NCBI RefSeq assembly: GCF_007954365.1
Contig: NZ_VOLO01000007.1
Location: forward strand, 1 to 64,000
Direction of reading: 5' to 3'
Length of the DNA: 64,000 nt
Source of the DNA: Frigoribacterium sp. ACAM 257
Lineage (GTDB): Bacteria; Actinomycetota; Actinomycetes; Actinomycetales; Microbacteriaceae
The position numbers were made by a program, and so were the translations under genes. Below, piece after piece: positions 52,087-60,840 of this stretch. Below the pieces are notes generated by a model, which saw nothing but the letters and a program-made list of their open reading frames with translations, searched no databases and was not told the DNA's origin. Numbering within the stretch: the first letter of the stretch is position 1; every line of letters starts with the position of its first letter.

Positions 52087-52860
52087 ATGACGACGAGCGA
52101 GACGACCGCCTCCGGCGCCCTCGACGCTCCCCTCGAGCCGACCACGCGCGCCGACGACATCACCGACCGCCTGGTCACCGCGATCGCGACCGGCGAGTAC
52201 CTGCCCGGCCAGCGCCTCCCCGCCGAGCGCGAGCTCGCGACCTCGCTGCGCGTCGGGCGCATGACCGTGCGGCAGGCTCTCGCGCGGCTCGTCGAGCAGG
52301 GGCTGATCGAGACGCAGCGCGGGCGCGGCGGCGGCTCGTTCGTGCTCGCGCAGGACTCCCGCCCCGAGCAGGACGCCCGATCGACGTCCGCCGTCGCGCG
52401 GCGCACGCTCGCGGCCCGCTGGTCGGACCTCAGCGACACGAGCGCCGCCATCGGACGCCTGCACGGCACCGTCGCGGAGGCGGCCGCCGAGAACCGCACC
52501 GACGCCGACGTCGTCCTGCTCCGCGAGCGGCTCGAGGCCTACCGCGCCGCCGACTCGGGGCTCGCGTCGCAGAAGGCCGACGAGCTGCTGCACGTGGCCA
52601 TCGCCGAGGCCGCCCACAACGCCGTGCTGCGCGACGTCCTGCTCGAGCTGGAGGCGCGGGTCAGCATCGCCGCGCCGGCCCACCCCTGGGGAGGGCCGGA
52701 CGGCATGCGCGCGATGGAGCTGCGCGCGCTCGCCGAGCACGAGGCGATCGTCGACGCGATCAGCGCCGGGCGTGCGCGCGAGGCGGCGTCGCTGGCCCGG
52801 GCGCACGTCGGCATCGACCTGGAGCTGCTCGAGCGCGTGGTGCGCGGCGGCGGCGCCTGA
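52087..52860 (+). CDS. FadR-subfamily GntR transcriptional regulator
   Basis: This 257-residue protein has an N-terminal winged helix (ADDITDRLVTAIATGEYLPGQRLPAERELATSLRVGRMTVRQALARLVEQGLIETQRGRGGGSFV, about 22-85) and a C-terminal all-helical FCD ligand domain with the His/Asp/Asn metal-ligand pattern (LHVAIAEAAHNAVL, LAEHEAIVDAISAG). FCD regulators sense organic acids or amino acids. It is divergent from the hydrolase-permease-amidase genes and a palindrome lies in the shared promoter region, so it probably represses that operon and itself. Confidence 0.92.
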   Translation: MTTSETTASGALDAPLEPTTRADDITDRLVTAIATGEYLPGQRLPAERELATSLRVGRMTVRQALARLVEQGLIETQRGRGGGSFVLAQDSRPEQDARSTSAVARRTLAARWSDLSDTSAAIGRLHGTVAEAAAENRTDADVVLLRERLEAYRAADSGLASQKADELLHVAIAEAAHNAVLRDVLLELEARVSIAAPAHPWGGPDGMRAMELRALAEHEAIVDAISAGRAREAASLARAHVGIDLELLERVVRGGGA

Positions 52861-52912
52861 GGTCTTCTCTTCCACCTCGAACCGCGTTCCTGCGCGGCCG
52901 TGGCCGCGGGCG

Positions 52913-53962
52913 TCAGGGCGCCGACGCCGGCGCCGGCGCAGGGGCAGGGGCAGGCGCCCAGCCGAGCTCGGGCCCGAGGTGCTCGGCGAGGTCCGTGAGG
53001 ATCTGCGCGTAGTCGTCCGGCTCGAGGGCGAAGGGCAGCGCGAAGGCGACCTCGTCGACCGCCTGGTAGGCCGGGTCGGCGTGCAGGGCGTCGGCGATCT
53101 CGGCCGAGGTGCCGACCAGGTCGGCGGCGAAGAGCAGCTGCCCGGGGCCCTGCGGCACGCCGACTCGTCCGGCGCGTGACTCGGCGTACGCGGCGTAGCG
53201 GGCCCGCTGCTCTGGGGTCGCCGAGTCGGTCGGCACGACGACGAGGCCCTGCGAGACCCTGGCGGAGGCGCCGGCCGGGTGGGCGTCGCGGTACGCGTCG
53301 ATCTGGGCGCGCTGGTTCACGGCGAAGTCGGTGCCCTGCTCGGCCTTCGTCACGCTCGACGCCAGCAGGTGGAACCCATGCTCGCCGGCCCAGACCGCCG
53401 ACCGAGTGCTGCCTACGCCGCACCAGAGCCGGTCGACGAGCCCCGGGCTGTGCGGCTGGACGACGTCGCTGAACTCCTCGATGCCGCGGCGGCCCGGCGA
53501 GCTGCTGACAACGTCGCCGCGGACGAGGTCGCGGAGGCGCAGGAGGCGGTCGGGACCGAGGTCCTCCTGGTCGAGGGTGTCCGGGTAGATCGCGTCGCGG
53601 TAGAGGTCGAAGTTCATCGGCGTGCCCGTCGAGAAGCCGGGGTTGAGGCGGCCGCCGAGCAGCACGTCGACGGTGCCCAGGTCCTCGGCGAGGCGGAACG
53701 GGTTCTCGGCGCCGATCGGCGTGACGGCGGTGCCGAGCTCGATGCGGCTGGTGCGCTGCGACGCGGCGGCCATGATCGCGACGGGCGACGAGATGCCGGG
53801 CTGCAGGTGCCGGTGCCGCAGCCACGCGCTGTCGAGGCCGAGCTGCTCGCCGCGCTCGATGACGCGCAGCGTGTCCTCGTGGCCGCCGGCCGGCGACGCG
53901 GAGTCGAACGACCCGATCGTGAGGAAGCCGAGGCGCTGCAGGGGGAAACCGTGTTCGGGCAT
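52913..53962 (-). CDS. LLM-class flavin-dependent oxidoreductase
   Basis: This 349-residue luciferase-like protein begins LQRLGFLTIGSFDSASPAGGHEDTLRVIERGEQLGLDSAWLRHRHLQPGISSPVAIMAAASQRTSRIELGTAVTP, the classic LLM N-terminus, with ENPFRLAEDLGTVDVLLGGRLNPGFSTG after it. It uses FMNH2 or F420 to oxygenate or reduce an unknown substrate; no flavin reductase or F420 gene is adjacent. A short Ala/Pro repeat ends the protein. It is divergent from the ABC operon, with an inverted repeat between them. Confidence 0.9.
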   Translation of the reverse strand: MPEHGFPLQRLGFLTIGSFDSASPAGGHEDTLRVIERGEQLGLDSAWLRHRHLQPGISSPVAIMAAASQRTSRIELGTAVTPIGAENPFRLAEDLGTVDVLLGGRLNPGFSTGTPMNFDLYRDAIYPDTLDQEDLGPDRLLRLRDLVRGDVVSSSPGRRGIEEFSDVVQPHSPGLVDRLWCGVGSTRSAVWAGEHGFHLLASSVTKAEQGTDFAVNQRAQIDAYRDAHPAGASARVSQGLVVVPTDSATPEQRARYAAYAESRAGRVGVPQGPGQLLFAADLVGTSAEIADALHADPAYQAVDEVAFALPFALEPDDYAQILTDLAEHLGPELGWAPAPAPAPAPASAP

Positions 53963-54010
53963 GACCCGAGTCTCGCAGGGGCGGCTGCGCCGCGCGCGTC
54001 GTCACGCCGG

Positions 54011-54060
54011 CGTCGTGGGACGAGGCAGGCGTGGGCCCACGCCTGTCCCGTCCCACGACG
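54011..54060. repeat. 25-bp inverted repeat between divergent genes (CGTCGTGGGACG family)
   Basis: CGTCGTGGGACG...(54011-54035) is inverted at 54036-54060 with two mismatches and no spacer. Unlike most long inverted repeats here, it lies between two gene starts, 49 bp from the LLM gene and 115 bp from the ABC permease gene. The only relative, at 59823-59876, also separates divergent genes. Confidence 0.7.
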
Positions 54061-54174
54061 CCTGCCTCGCGCAGCGACGGGGCGCCGACGCGGCCACCGC
54101 GCCCGGGAACGTGCAGCCGCGGCACCGTTCGGCGGTAGTGTCTGCTCGTCCGCGACCGCACGAGGAGGTGCCCG

Positions 54175-57100
54175 GTGGCTCGACCTGCCTGGGTCACGAG
54201 CGTGCGCCGCCGTCCCGCGGGCGCCGCCTCCCTCGTCGTGCTCTCGGCCCTCGCCGTGCTGATCTCGGTGCTGGCGCCGATGCTGCTCCGGGCCGTCCAG
54301 CAGCAGGGCCTCGCCGAGGCGACCGCCCTGTCGCGGGTCGACGACCTGAGCCTCGTCGTCGTGTCCGACCTCTACGGCGACTCGACCCTCGTGGGCATGT
54401 CGAACGGCCGCGACGTCGTCGAGTCGGTCGACGCGGGCCCGGTGTGGCGCGCCCCCGTGGTGGCCGCGGAGTCGGCCGCCGACGTGCTCTGGACGTCGGC
54501 GAGCGACGCGGACGTGACGGGCGGCGCCCGCGTGTCGAGCCTCCTCCGCGACGACTGCGGCGACACCGTGCTCGACGAGGGCACGTGCCCCGTCGGGAGC
54601 GACCAGGTGATGGTGTCGTCCGCCGTCGAGGGCGTGGCCGTCGGCGACGTCCTGACGGTCGTCACGGACGGCGACCAGGTCGAGCTGACCGTCAGCGGGC
54701 GCTACGACCCGACGCGGGACGACGGCCGGTTCTTCGCCGCCCCCTCCCGCGCCGTGCGGGTCGACGTCCCGAGCGCCGACGACCTCGTGGTGACGTCGGA
54801 CGGCTTCGACGCCTTGCTGCTGAACGCCAAGGTCTACGCCGCCCTCGTCCCGTCGCGGCCGCTCGCCCTCGACGACGTGGCCCGGGTCCGTGCCGACGCC
54901 GCCGCCCTCGAGGTGGCGACCCTCGGCACGGACGGCGCCGCCGCCCGTGCCAGCCTGCGCACCGGCCTCACCGGCGTGCTCGGCCAGGTCGACCGGCAGG
55001 CCGACGCGGCCGCCGTCATCGCCGCGGCCACGGCGCTGCAGGCCCTCGCGCTCGCCTGGTTCGCAGTCGCGCTCGTCGTGCAGCGCCTCGCGCGCGTCCG
55101 CGCGGCCGAGTGGGGCCTCGCGCGGCTGCGCGGCCTGACGCGCAGCCGCTGGCTCGCCACGGTCTTCACCGAGCCCGCCCTGGCCGTCGCGCTCGGCGCG
55201 GTGCTCGGGGCGCTGGCCGGCTGGGGCTCGGCCGCCGTCGCGGCCCGGACCTGGCTGGGCGACGCCGTGCGCGTCGAGCCGACCAGCCCGCTCGTGGTGG
55301 GCGCCGCCTCCCTGGCACTCATGGGGTCGCTCGTCGCGCTCGGCGTGGCGAGCCTGCGCTCGGCGCGGGTGCCCCTCGACCAGCTGCTCGGCGGGTCGGC
55401 CGACCCGAGACGGCTCGGTCGGCTCGGCGTCGTCGTGCAGGCCGGCCTCGCGCTCGTCACCGTCACCGTGCTCGGCGCGCTCGTCACGCAGGGCGAGGCC
55501 ACCGGCCCGGGCGTCGCGCTGCTCGCGCCCAGCCTCGTCGCCGTGCTCGTCGGCGTCGGCGCCCTCCGGCTCGTCGCCCTGCTCGCCGGCCGCTCGGCCC
55601 GACGACCGCCTCGCTCGCTCGGCGCTCTGCTCGTCACGCGACGGCTCGGCCGGACGCCGTCGGTGCTCACCGCGGCCGTGCTCGTCTGCCTCGGCGTGGC
55701 GGTGACGGGGTGGGCGAGCCAGGTCGCCGTGACGGCCGACCGCCTGCAGGTCGACCGGGCCCGCGCCTCCGTGGGGGCCTCCAGCGTGCTGAGCGTCGGC
55801 GTCCGTGACGACGTGGACTTCGTCGGCGCGGTGCGCGCCGCGGATCCCGACGGCGACCGGGCGATGGCCGTCGACGTGCTCCGCCGCGGGCAGGGCGTCG
55901 GCCGCATCGTCGCCGTCGACACGGAGCGCCTCGGCGCGGTGTCCGCCTGGTCGGCCGGCTGGAGCTCCGCCGGCACCCCGGGGCGCCTGGCCGAGCTGCT
56001 CGCCCCGCCGGTCGGCGACTCGTTCGTGCTGACCGGCTCGAGCCTCTCGCTCGACGTCGCCGACGTGACGACGATCGCGCCGCAGGGGCTCACCGTCGAG
56101 GGGTTCCCGACCGACCTCGCCGACGTGTCGCTCCGCGTGGTGGTGCAGGCGGCCGACGGCTGGCACACGGTCGACCTCGGCGACCCCCGCGACGGCACCC
56201 TGACGAGCGTGCCCGGCCGGTTCCCGTGCGAGGCCGGCTGCCGGGTCGTCTGGCTCGGCGTCACCAGCTCGCGCGCGACCACCCCGACCTTCGGCGTCGC
56301 CCTCACCGTGACCGGCATCTCGACCGACCAGGAGGCGGCGGCCGACACCGCCGACTGGCTCGCCCCCGACCGGTGGCGCGACCGCGTCGGAGAGGCCGTC
56401 GACCCCACCCGCCCGGCGACGACCGCGATCGCCGACGCGGTCGACCGGGGCGGCGCAGTGCCCGGGCTGGCGTTGTCGTTCCTCGACCAGCAGGGCGGCA
56501 ACACGGCGTCGATCGCGCCGCTCGACGCGCCCGAGCCGCTGTCGGTCGTCGTCGCCGACGGCACCGCGACGACCCCGTTCGCCGGGGTGGAGGGCGGCCT
56601 CGTCGGCGTCGCCCCCGACCTGACGTCGCGCGTGCTGGCCCAGGTCGGCCACGCCCGGATCCTGCCGCGCATCGGCGGCGAGGGGATCCTCGTCGACCTC
56701 CCGCTGCTCGACCGGGTCAGCGATCCCGGCGCGTCCGAGGCCGAGCACGAGGTGTGGCTCGCGCCGATGACGAGCGCCGAGGAGGCGCGGGTCGTCTCGG
56801 CCCTGTCCGACCAGGGCGTCGAGGTCGTCGGCACCAGGACCCTGCAGGAGGTGACGGCCGGGTACCGGCACGCGTCGCCGACCCGCGCCTCCTCGTTGGC
56901 CCTCGTGGTGGGAGCCGCCGCCCTGCTGCTGACGCTCGCCGCGACCGTGGCCGCGCGCGTCGTCTCGGCGCCGTCGCGGCGGGGCGACCGGGCGGCGCTC
57001 GAGTCGGCCGGGGTGCCCCGACGACGGCTGCGGCGAGCCGCGAGCCTCGAGGTGTTCCTGCCTCCCGCGGTCGGCACGGTGCTCGGCGGGGCGGCCGGGC

Positions 57101-57348
57101 TGGTCGCGTACCTGCTGACCGTGTCGCGGCTGCCGCTCGTCGTGGGCTCGGGGCGCGTGCCGCCGCCCGACCTCGTGCCGTCGTGGGGGCCGCTCGTGCT
57201 GCTGGTCGTCGGGACGCTCGCGCTGCTCGCGGGCGTGGCCGGGGTCGCGGGGCGCGTCGAGCTCGGCGGGAGCGGACCGGTCGGGCCTGAGCGCAGCGGG
57301 CCCGAGCACAGCGGGCCCGAGCTCGGCGACGAGGAGGAGCCTCGATGA
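54175..57348 (+). CDS. FtsX-like ABC transporter permease, large
   Basis: The GTG at 54175 has AGGAGG seven bases upstream. The 1057-residue protein has one N-terminal helix (AASLVVLSALAVLISVLAPMLL), an extracytoplasmic domain of about 230 residues, a helix cluster (about 280-440 and 480-530: LALAWFAVALVVQRLARVRAAEWGLARLRG and following), a second extracytoplasmic domain (about 540-900) and a final helix group (ALVVGAAALLLTLAATVAARVV...). This is the MacB/FtsX type III architecture used for mechanotransmission or lipoprotein/peptide export rather than import. It is coupled by a 4-bp overlap to the first ATPase. Copies of the 14-base motif lie at 56780-56793 and 56880-56893. Confidence 0.9.
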   Translation: MARPAWVTSVRRRPAGAASLVVLSALAVLISVLAPMLLRAVQQQGLAEATALSRVDDLSLVVVSDLYGDSTLVGMSNGRDVVESVDAGPVWRAPVVAAESAADVLWTSASDADVTGGARVSSLLRDDCGDTVLDEGTCPVGSDQVMVSSAVEGVAVGDVLTVVTDGDQVELTVSGRYDPTRDDGRFFAAPSRAVRVDVPSADDLVVTSDGFDALLLNAKVYAALVPSRPLALDDVARVRADAAALEVATLGTDGAAARASLRTGLTGVLGQVDRQADAAAVIAAATALQALALAWFAVALVVQRLARVRAAEWGLARLRGLTRSRWLATVFTEPALAVALGAVLGALAGWGSAAVAARTWLGDAVRVEPTSPLVVGAASLALMGSLVALGVASLRSARVPLDQLLGGSADPRRLGRLGVVVQAGLALVTVTVLGALVTQGEATGPGVALLAPSLVAVLVGVGALRLVALLAGRSARRPPRSLGALLVTRRLGRTPSVLTAAVLVCLGVAVTGWASQVAVTADRLQVDRARASVGASSVLSVGVRDDVDFVGAVRAADPDGDRAMAVDVLRRGQGVGRIVAVDTERLGAVSAWSAGWSSAGTPGRLAELLAPPVGDSFVLTGSSLSLDVADVTTIAPQGLTVEGFPTDLADVSLRVVVQAADGWHTVDLGDPRDGTLTSVPGRFPCEAGCRVVWLGVTSSRATTPTFGVALTVTGISTDQEAAADTADWLAPDRWRDRVGEAVDPTRPATTAIADAVDRGGAVPGLALSFLDQQGGNTASIAPLDAPEPLSVVVADGTATTPFAGVEGGLVGVAPDLTSRVLAQVGHARILPRIGGEGILVDLPLLDRVSDPGASEAEHEVWLAPMTSAEEARVVSALSDQGVEVVGTRTLQEVTAGYRHASPTRASSLALVVGAAALLLTLAATVAARVVSAPSRRGDRAALESAGVPRRRLRRAASLEVFLPPAVGTVLGGAAGLVAYLLTVSRLPLVVGSGRVPPPDLVPSWGPLVLLVVGTLALLAGVAGVAGRVELGGSGPVGPERSGPEHSGPELGDEEEPR

Positions 57349-58217
57349 ACGACGACCTCGCCCTGCTCTGCCGCGGGCTCGTGCACGTGTACCGCGAGGC
57401 GGGCACCGACGTCGCCGCCCTGCGCGGCGTCGACCTCGTCGTGCCCGCCGGGCAGCGCGTCGCTGTGCTCGGCCCGTCGGGCTCGGGCAAGTCGACGCTG
57501 CTCTCGATCGTCGCGGGGGTCACGCGACCGTCGGCCGGCCGGGCCGAGGTGTTCGGCACCGACCTCGCGACCGCGCGACCCGGCACGGTCAGCCGCCTGC
57601 GCCGCGGGACGCTCGGGCTGATGATGCAGGGAGCGCCGGCCAACCTCCTCCTGCACGACGACGCCGTCGGCAACGTCGCCTGGGCCGTGGGCAGCCGCGA
57701 GCGGGACGACCTCCGCGTCGGCCGTCGCGTGCTGCGCGCCGCCGGGCTCGTGGGCGACCGGCGGCCGGTCGGCCTGCTGACGCCGACCGAGCAACAGGTC
57801 GTCGCGCTGGCCGTGGCGCTGGCTCCGCGCCCGCGCCTCCTGCTCGCCGACGAGCCCACGAGCCGGCTCGGGCCGGAGGCGCGCGACGCCCTGCTCGACC
57901 TGCTCGTCGAGACGACGTCGGAGGCGGGCACGGCCGTGCTCGTCGTCACCCACGACGACGCGGTCGCGGCGCGGATGCAGCGCATGGTGCACCTCCGCGA
58001 CGGGCGCGTCGGCGAGGAGGCCACCGCGGAGGGGCGCTGGTCGGTCGTCGGCACCGACGGCTCGCTGCAGCTGCCGCAGGCCCTGCGGGCCGACTGGTCG
58101 GACGGGGCGCTCGTCTCGGTCGAGGAGGTGGCGCCCGGCGAGCTGCGCGTGCGCCGGGTCGACGAGGCGGACGGCAGGTCGGGCGGAAGGACGACGGGAG
58201 GCGCGGGGCATGAGTGA
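57345..58217 (+). CDS. ABC transporter ATP-binding protein with intact Walker motifs but degenerate signature
   Basis: This 290-residue NBD has an intact Walker A ([13 protein letters not shown], about 43-55), Q-loop (LMMQGAP), Walker B with catalytic Glu ([14 protein letters not shown], about 163-176) and H-loop (VVTHDDA). The LSGGQ signature is replaced by LTPTEQQ. In an ABC dimer the signature of one subunit closes the ATP site of the other, so this subunit supplies the catalytic half of one site and a defective signature to the other. About 65 extra residues follow the NBD. Overlaps both neighbours (4 and 8 bp). Confidence 0.9.
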   Translation: MNDDLALLCRGLVHVYREAGTDVAALRGVDLVVPAGQRVAVLGPSGSGKSTLLSIVAGVTRPSAGRAEVFGTDLATARPGTVSRLRRGTLGLMMQGAPANLLLHDDAVGNVAWAVGSRERDDLRVGRRVLRAAGLVGDRRPVGLLTPTEQQVVALAVALAPRPRLLLADEPTSRLGPEARDALLDLLVETTSEAGTAVLVVTHDDAVAARMQRMVHLRDGRVGEEATAEGRWSVVGTDGSLQLPQALRADWSDGALVSVEEVAPGELRVRRVDEADGRSGGRTTGGAGHE

Positions 58218-58980
58218 GCGCGATGCGGGCGCGGGCGCGGGGCCGTCGGAGCAAGCGGGGCAGCCGGAGCAAGTGGGGCAGCCGGTACGGCGGCGACTCG
58301 AGGCCGAGGAGGCGCGGGTCGGCTCCCCCGCGCTGAGTCTCGTCGGGCTGGTCGTGCGTCGTCCGGACGGCTCGCCCTCGGCCCCGGTCGAGCTCGTCCT
58401 CGCCCGGGGCGAGGCCGCCGTGCTGCTCGGCGACCCCGACGGGGTGCCCTCGGCGGTGCTGCGCGTGGTCGCCGGGCTGGAACGGCCGCTCGCCGGGCAG
58501 GTGCTCCTCGGGGGCGGGGACGGGGACGGCGCGGGTGCCGTCGACGGCAGCGGCAGCCATGGGGGCCGCGCCGGCCGCCCCGACGTCGGCCTCGTGACGC
58601 GTCAGCACGAGCTGCTCGGCTCGCTCACCGCGGCGGAGAACGTCGCCCTGCCGCTCCTCGCCCGCACGCCCGGGGCGCTCGCCTCGTGGACCGACGTCGA
58701 GCGGCTGCTCGACGGCCTCGGCGTCCCCGAGGCCAGCTGGCACAACCTGCTCGAGCAGCTCTCGGGCGGGCAGCAGCAGCGGGTCGCCGTCGCGCGCGCC
58801 CTCGTGGGGCGGCCCGCGGTCCTCTGCCTCGACGACCCCACGAGCGAGCTGGACCCGGGCAGCGCGGCGGTCGTGTGGGACGTCGTCGACGCCGCCCGCC
58901 GCGACGGAGCCGCCGTGCTCAGCGCGGGCTCGCCCGACGGCGTCGAGCGCGGGGGCGTCGCCCTGCTCAGCGTGCGCTGA
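58210..58980 (+). CDS. ABC transporter ATP-binding protein with intact signature but degenerate Walker A and H-loop
   Basis: This 256-residue NBD keeps a Q-loop-like region ([21 protein letters not shown]) and a perfect signature ([18 protein letters not shown], about 180-197), but Walker A reads [10 protein letters not shown] instead of GxxGxGK(S/T), the Walker B Glu is replaced ([11 protein letters not shown]) and the H-loop His is absent ([10 protein letters not shown]). It therefore cannot hydrolyse ATP itself but can complete the site of its partner. Its first ~35 residues are polar and variable. A 14-base motif copy is at 58307-58320. Confidence 0.9.
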   Translation: MSERDAGAGAGPSEQAGQPEQVGQPVRRRLEAEEARVGSPALSLVGLVVRRPDGSPSAPVELVLARGEAAVLLGDPDGVPSAVLRVVAGLERPLAGQVLLGGGDGDGAGAVDGSGSHGGRAGRPDVGLVTRQHELLGSLTAAENVALPLLARTPGALASWTDVERLLDGLGVPEASWHNLLEQLSGGQQQRVAVARALVGRPAVLCLDDPTSELDPGSAAVVWDVVDAARRDGAAVLSAGSPDGVERGGVALLSVR

Positions 58981-59048
58981 CCTGGCCGCCCGGCGCGCAC
59001 CTCCTGCGCCCGCCCGCCGCGCACCCGCGCCCGCCGCCCGCACACCCG

Positions 59049-59110
59049 CACACCCCCGACCGTGCAGCACACCCCTGACTTCGAGGGTGTGCTGCACCGT
59101 CGGGGGTGTG
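59049..59110. terminator. 26-bp hairpin after the ABC operon
   Basis: CACACCCCCGACCGTGCAGC (from 59049) pairs with the arm ending at 59110, 25 of 26 positions matching, around a ten-base loop. It lies between convergent genes. Confidence 0.75.
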
Positions 59111-59126
59111 AGCGGCGGGCGGGCCC

Positions 59127-59744
59127 CTAGGCCTCCCAGAGGGGCTGTGCCAGGCGGGCGGCGGCGTCGAGCTCGAGGTGCTCGAAGCGGTGCCGCGTCT
59201 CGGGGATGCCGAACTCGGGCCAGGCGAGCACGAGCTCGAGGGGCCCGTCGGCGGGCAGGGGCCACAGCCACAGGGTGCCGGTGGTCGTCATGAGACGGTC
59301 GTCGCCCTGGCCGCCCTGGGGTGCGAACGTCAGCACGGGGCCGACCGGCACCTCCTCGGGGTCGCCGTGGCCGCCGAAGCCGTGGCCCATGTCGGCGATC
59401 GCCGTGCTGCCGTCGGCGAGCTGGACTCCGAAGCGGAGGCCCGCCGTCTCGTCCGCGAGGCCGGGCCGGAAGCGCCCGCCCTCGAAGCGGTCGACCAGGG
59501 CGGCCCACGCGCGCCGGCCCTGGCCGGGGTTCCTCAGGGTCCACTGCAGCTCGATGCCGACCCCGGAAGGATGCGCCGTGACGCCCGTGACGGCGACCGC
59601 GACCTCGTCCGTGCGCGCGAGCAGCGCGGCGTCGGCCAGCCGTCCGGGCAACCAGCCCTCGGGAGGCCGTGTCCAGGCGGGCGGGACCCACGCCTCCGCC
59701 AGCTCGTCGTCGTCGACCGGGGGCACGTCGGGGAAGAAGGACAT
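59127..59744 (-). CDS. Protein of unknown function, possibly a beta-sandwich
   Basis: The ATG at 59744 (MSFFPDVPPVDDDELAEAW) follows GAGGTGG; the open frame upstream reads as low-complexity Arg. The 205-residue soluble protein has no signal peptide or membrane segment. It alternates beta-type hydrophobic patterns (EVAVAVTGVTAHPSGVGIELQWTLRN, GLRFGVQLADGSTAIADMG, TGTLWLWPLPADGPLELVLAWPEFGIPETRHRFEHLEL). The WLWPLP...PLE..LAWPEF.I.....R motif recurs in uncharacterised actinobacterial proteins. I cannot assign a function. It is divergent from the DUF998-like gene with an inverted repeat in between. Confidence 0.75.
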   Translation of the reverse strand: MSFFPDVPPVDDDELAEAWVPPAWTRPPEGWLPGRLADAALLARTDEVAVAVTGVTAHPSGVGIELQWTLRNPGQGRRAWAALVDRFEGGRFRPGLADETAGLRFGVQLADGSTAIADMGHGFGGHGDPEEVPVGPVLTFAPQGGQGDDRLMTTTGTLWLWPLPADGPLELVLAWPEFGIPETRHRFEHLELDAAARLAQPLWEA

Positions 59745-59822
59745 GGCCCACCTCACCACGTCGTCGAGCGCTGCGCCAGCACGTCCTCGCCGCCTGCCCC
59801 GCCGGGCCCGTCGCACGAGGAC

Positions 59823-59876
59823 GGCGTCGTGGGACGGGACAGGGGCGGGCCCGTGCCCACGCCGTCCCACGACGCC
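59823..59876. repeat. Inverted repeat between divergent genes (CGTCGTGGGACG family)
   Basis: GGCGTCGTGGGACGG (59823-59837) is exactly inverted at 59862-59876. Twenty-one bases of its left arm are the reverse complement of the right arm region of the 54011-54060 element. It lies about 80 bp from one start and 113 bp from the other. Confidence 0.7.
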
Positions 59877-59976
59877 GGCGGCACGAGCGAGGCGCCGAGG
59901 AGGCGCGTGGTACCCAGGTGCTACGCCCACGTCGGGCGTGCACCAGGGGCCGACGCGGGCGGGGCAGGGGTCTTCT

Positions 59977-59982
59977 TAGCGT
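59977..59982 (+). promoter_or_regulatory. -10 hexamer TAGCGT for the DUF998-like gene (leaderless)
   Basis: TAGCGT lies six bases before the ATG at 59989. Confidence 0.6.
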
Positions 59983-59988
59983 CGGGGC

Positions 59989-60831
59989 ATGGCTTCCACC
60001 GTGTCCCGCACCGCACCGTCCGCAGCCCGTCCCGCGGGCGGCGCGACCGCCTCCGCCGCCGAGCGCACCGGTGCCTCGCGCGCCGCCGCCGAGACCGCCT
60101 CGCGCACCGCCTCGCGCACCGCCTCGCGCACCGTCGCGGCGGTCGCCGGCAGCGCCGTCACGGCCGTCGCCCTCGTGCTGATCTGGGTCGCGCGCAGCCG
60201 GGTCGACCGGCCCGTCTACGTGAGCGAGCTCGGCGCCGACGGCGAGCCGACGGCCGCGCTGTTCGAGGGGGCGCTGCTGCTCGTCGTCGCGGGCGGGCTT
60301 CTCGTCGCGTGGGCGGCGCGGGGCACGCGGGCCGGGCGGGGCACGCGGGCCGGGCGGAGCACCAGGGCCGGGCGGGGCACCAGGGCTGCGGGGCGCCTCC
60401 TCGGGGCCTGGACGGTGTCGACGTCGATCGCCGCCGCGTCGGGGCTGTTCCTGGTGACGTCGCAGGTGCCCTGCACGGCGGGCTGCCCGCTGCCGGTCGG
60501 GGCGACCTTCACGGTGCAGGACCTCGTCCACACGACGTCGGCCGTGCTCGCCTTCGCGGCGGCCTGCGTCGCGATGCTGCAGGCGTCGTTCGTCGCCGGG
60601 CGTCGCCGCCTGCGGGTGCTCTCGGTGACGAGCGGGGTCTCGGTGGCGCTGGTCGCGGCGACGGGCGGGCTGCTCTCGCTGCTGCGCGTCGGCACCGACG
60701 TCGGAGGCGTCCTCGAGCTCGTGGCGACGACGATCGCGATCGGCTGGTTGATCGTGCTGGGCGTCTCGACGACGGGCTCCGGCCAGGGCGCCTCCGACCG
60801 CGCCCGCGCCGCCGTCCGGGCCGCTGCGTAG
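59989..60831 (+). CDS. DUF998-like polytopic membrane protein
   Basis: This 280-residue protein has an Ala/Thr/Arg-rich N-terminus with SRTA repeats (three 12-bp units, 60097-60132), then about six helices. RPVYVSELGADGEPTAALFEGALLLV and the paired Cys loop PCTAGCPLPVG followed by DLVHTTSAVLAFAAACVAML match DUF998 membrane proteins. A cytoplasmic loop contains GTRAGR repeats encoded by an 18-bp minisatellite (60321-60392). Its stop codon lies inside the -10 hexamer of the following histidine kinase gene. It may be the membrane partner of that two-component system, by analogy with other kinase-linked membrane proteins; unproven. Confidence 0.75.
   Translation: MASTVSRTAPSAARPAGGATASAAERTGASRAAAETASRTASRTASRTVAAVAGSAVTAVALVLIWVARSRVDRPVYVSELGADGEPTAALFEGALLLVVAGGLLVAWAARGTRAGRGTRAGRSTRAGRGTRAAGRLLGAWTVSTSIAAASGLFLVTSQVPCTAGCPLPVGATFTVQDLVHTTSAVLAFAAACVAMLQASFVAGRRRLRVLSVTSGVSVALVAATGGLLSLLRVGTDVGGVLELVATTIAIGWLIVLGVSTTGSGQGASDRARAAVRAAA
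60321..60392. repeat. 18-bp minisatellite, four copies, within the DUF998-like gene
   Basis: Units GGGCACGCGGGCCGGGCG and variants at 60321, 60339, 60357 and 60375 encode GTRAGR-type hexapeptides in frame. Confidence 0.85.
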
Positions 60832-60834
60832 AGT
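60829..60834 (+). promoter_or_regulatory. -10 hexamer TAGAGT overlapping the upstream stop codon
   Basis: TAGAGT begins with the TAG stop of the DUF998-like gene (60829-60831) and ends six bases before the ATG at 60841, so the kinase gene may have its own leaderless transcript. Confidence 0.5.
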
Positions 60835-60840
60835 CGGACC

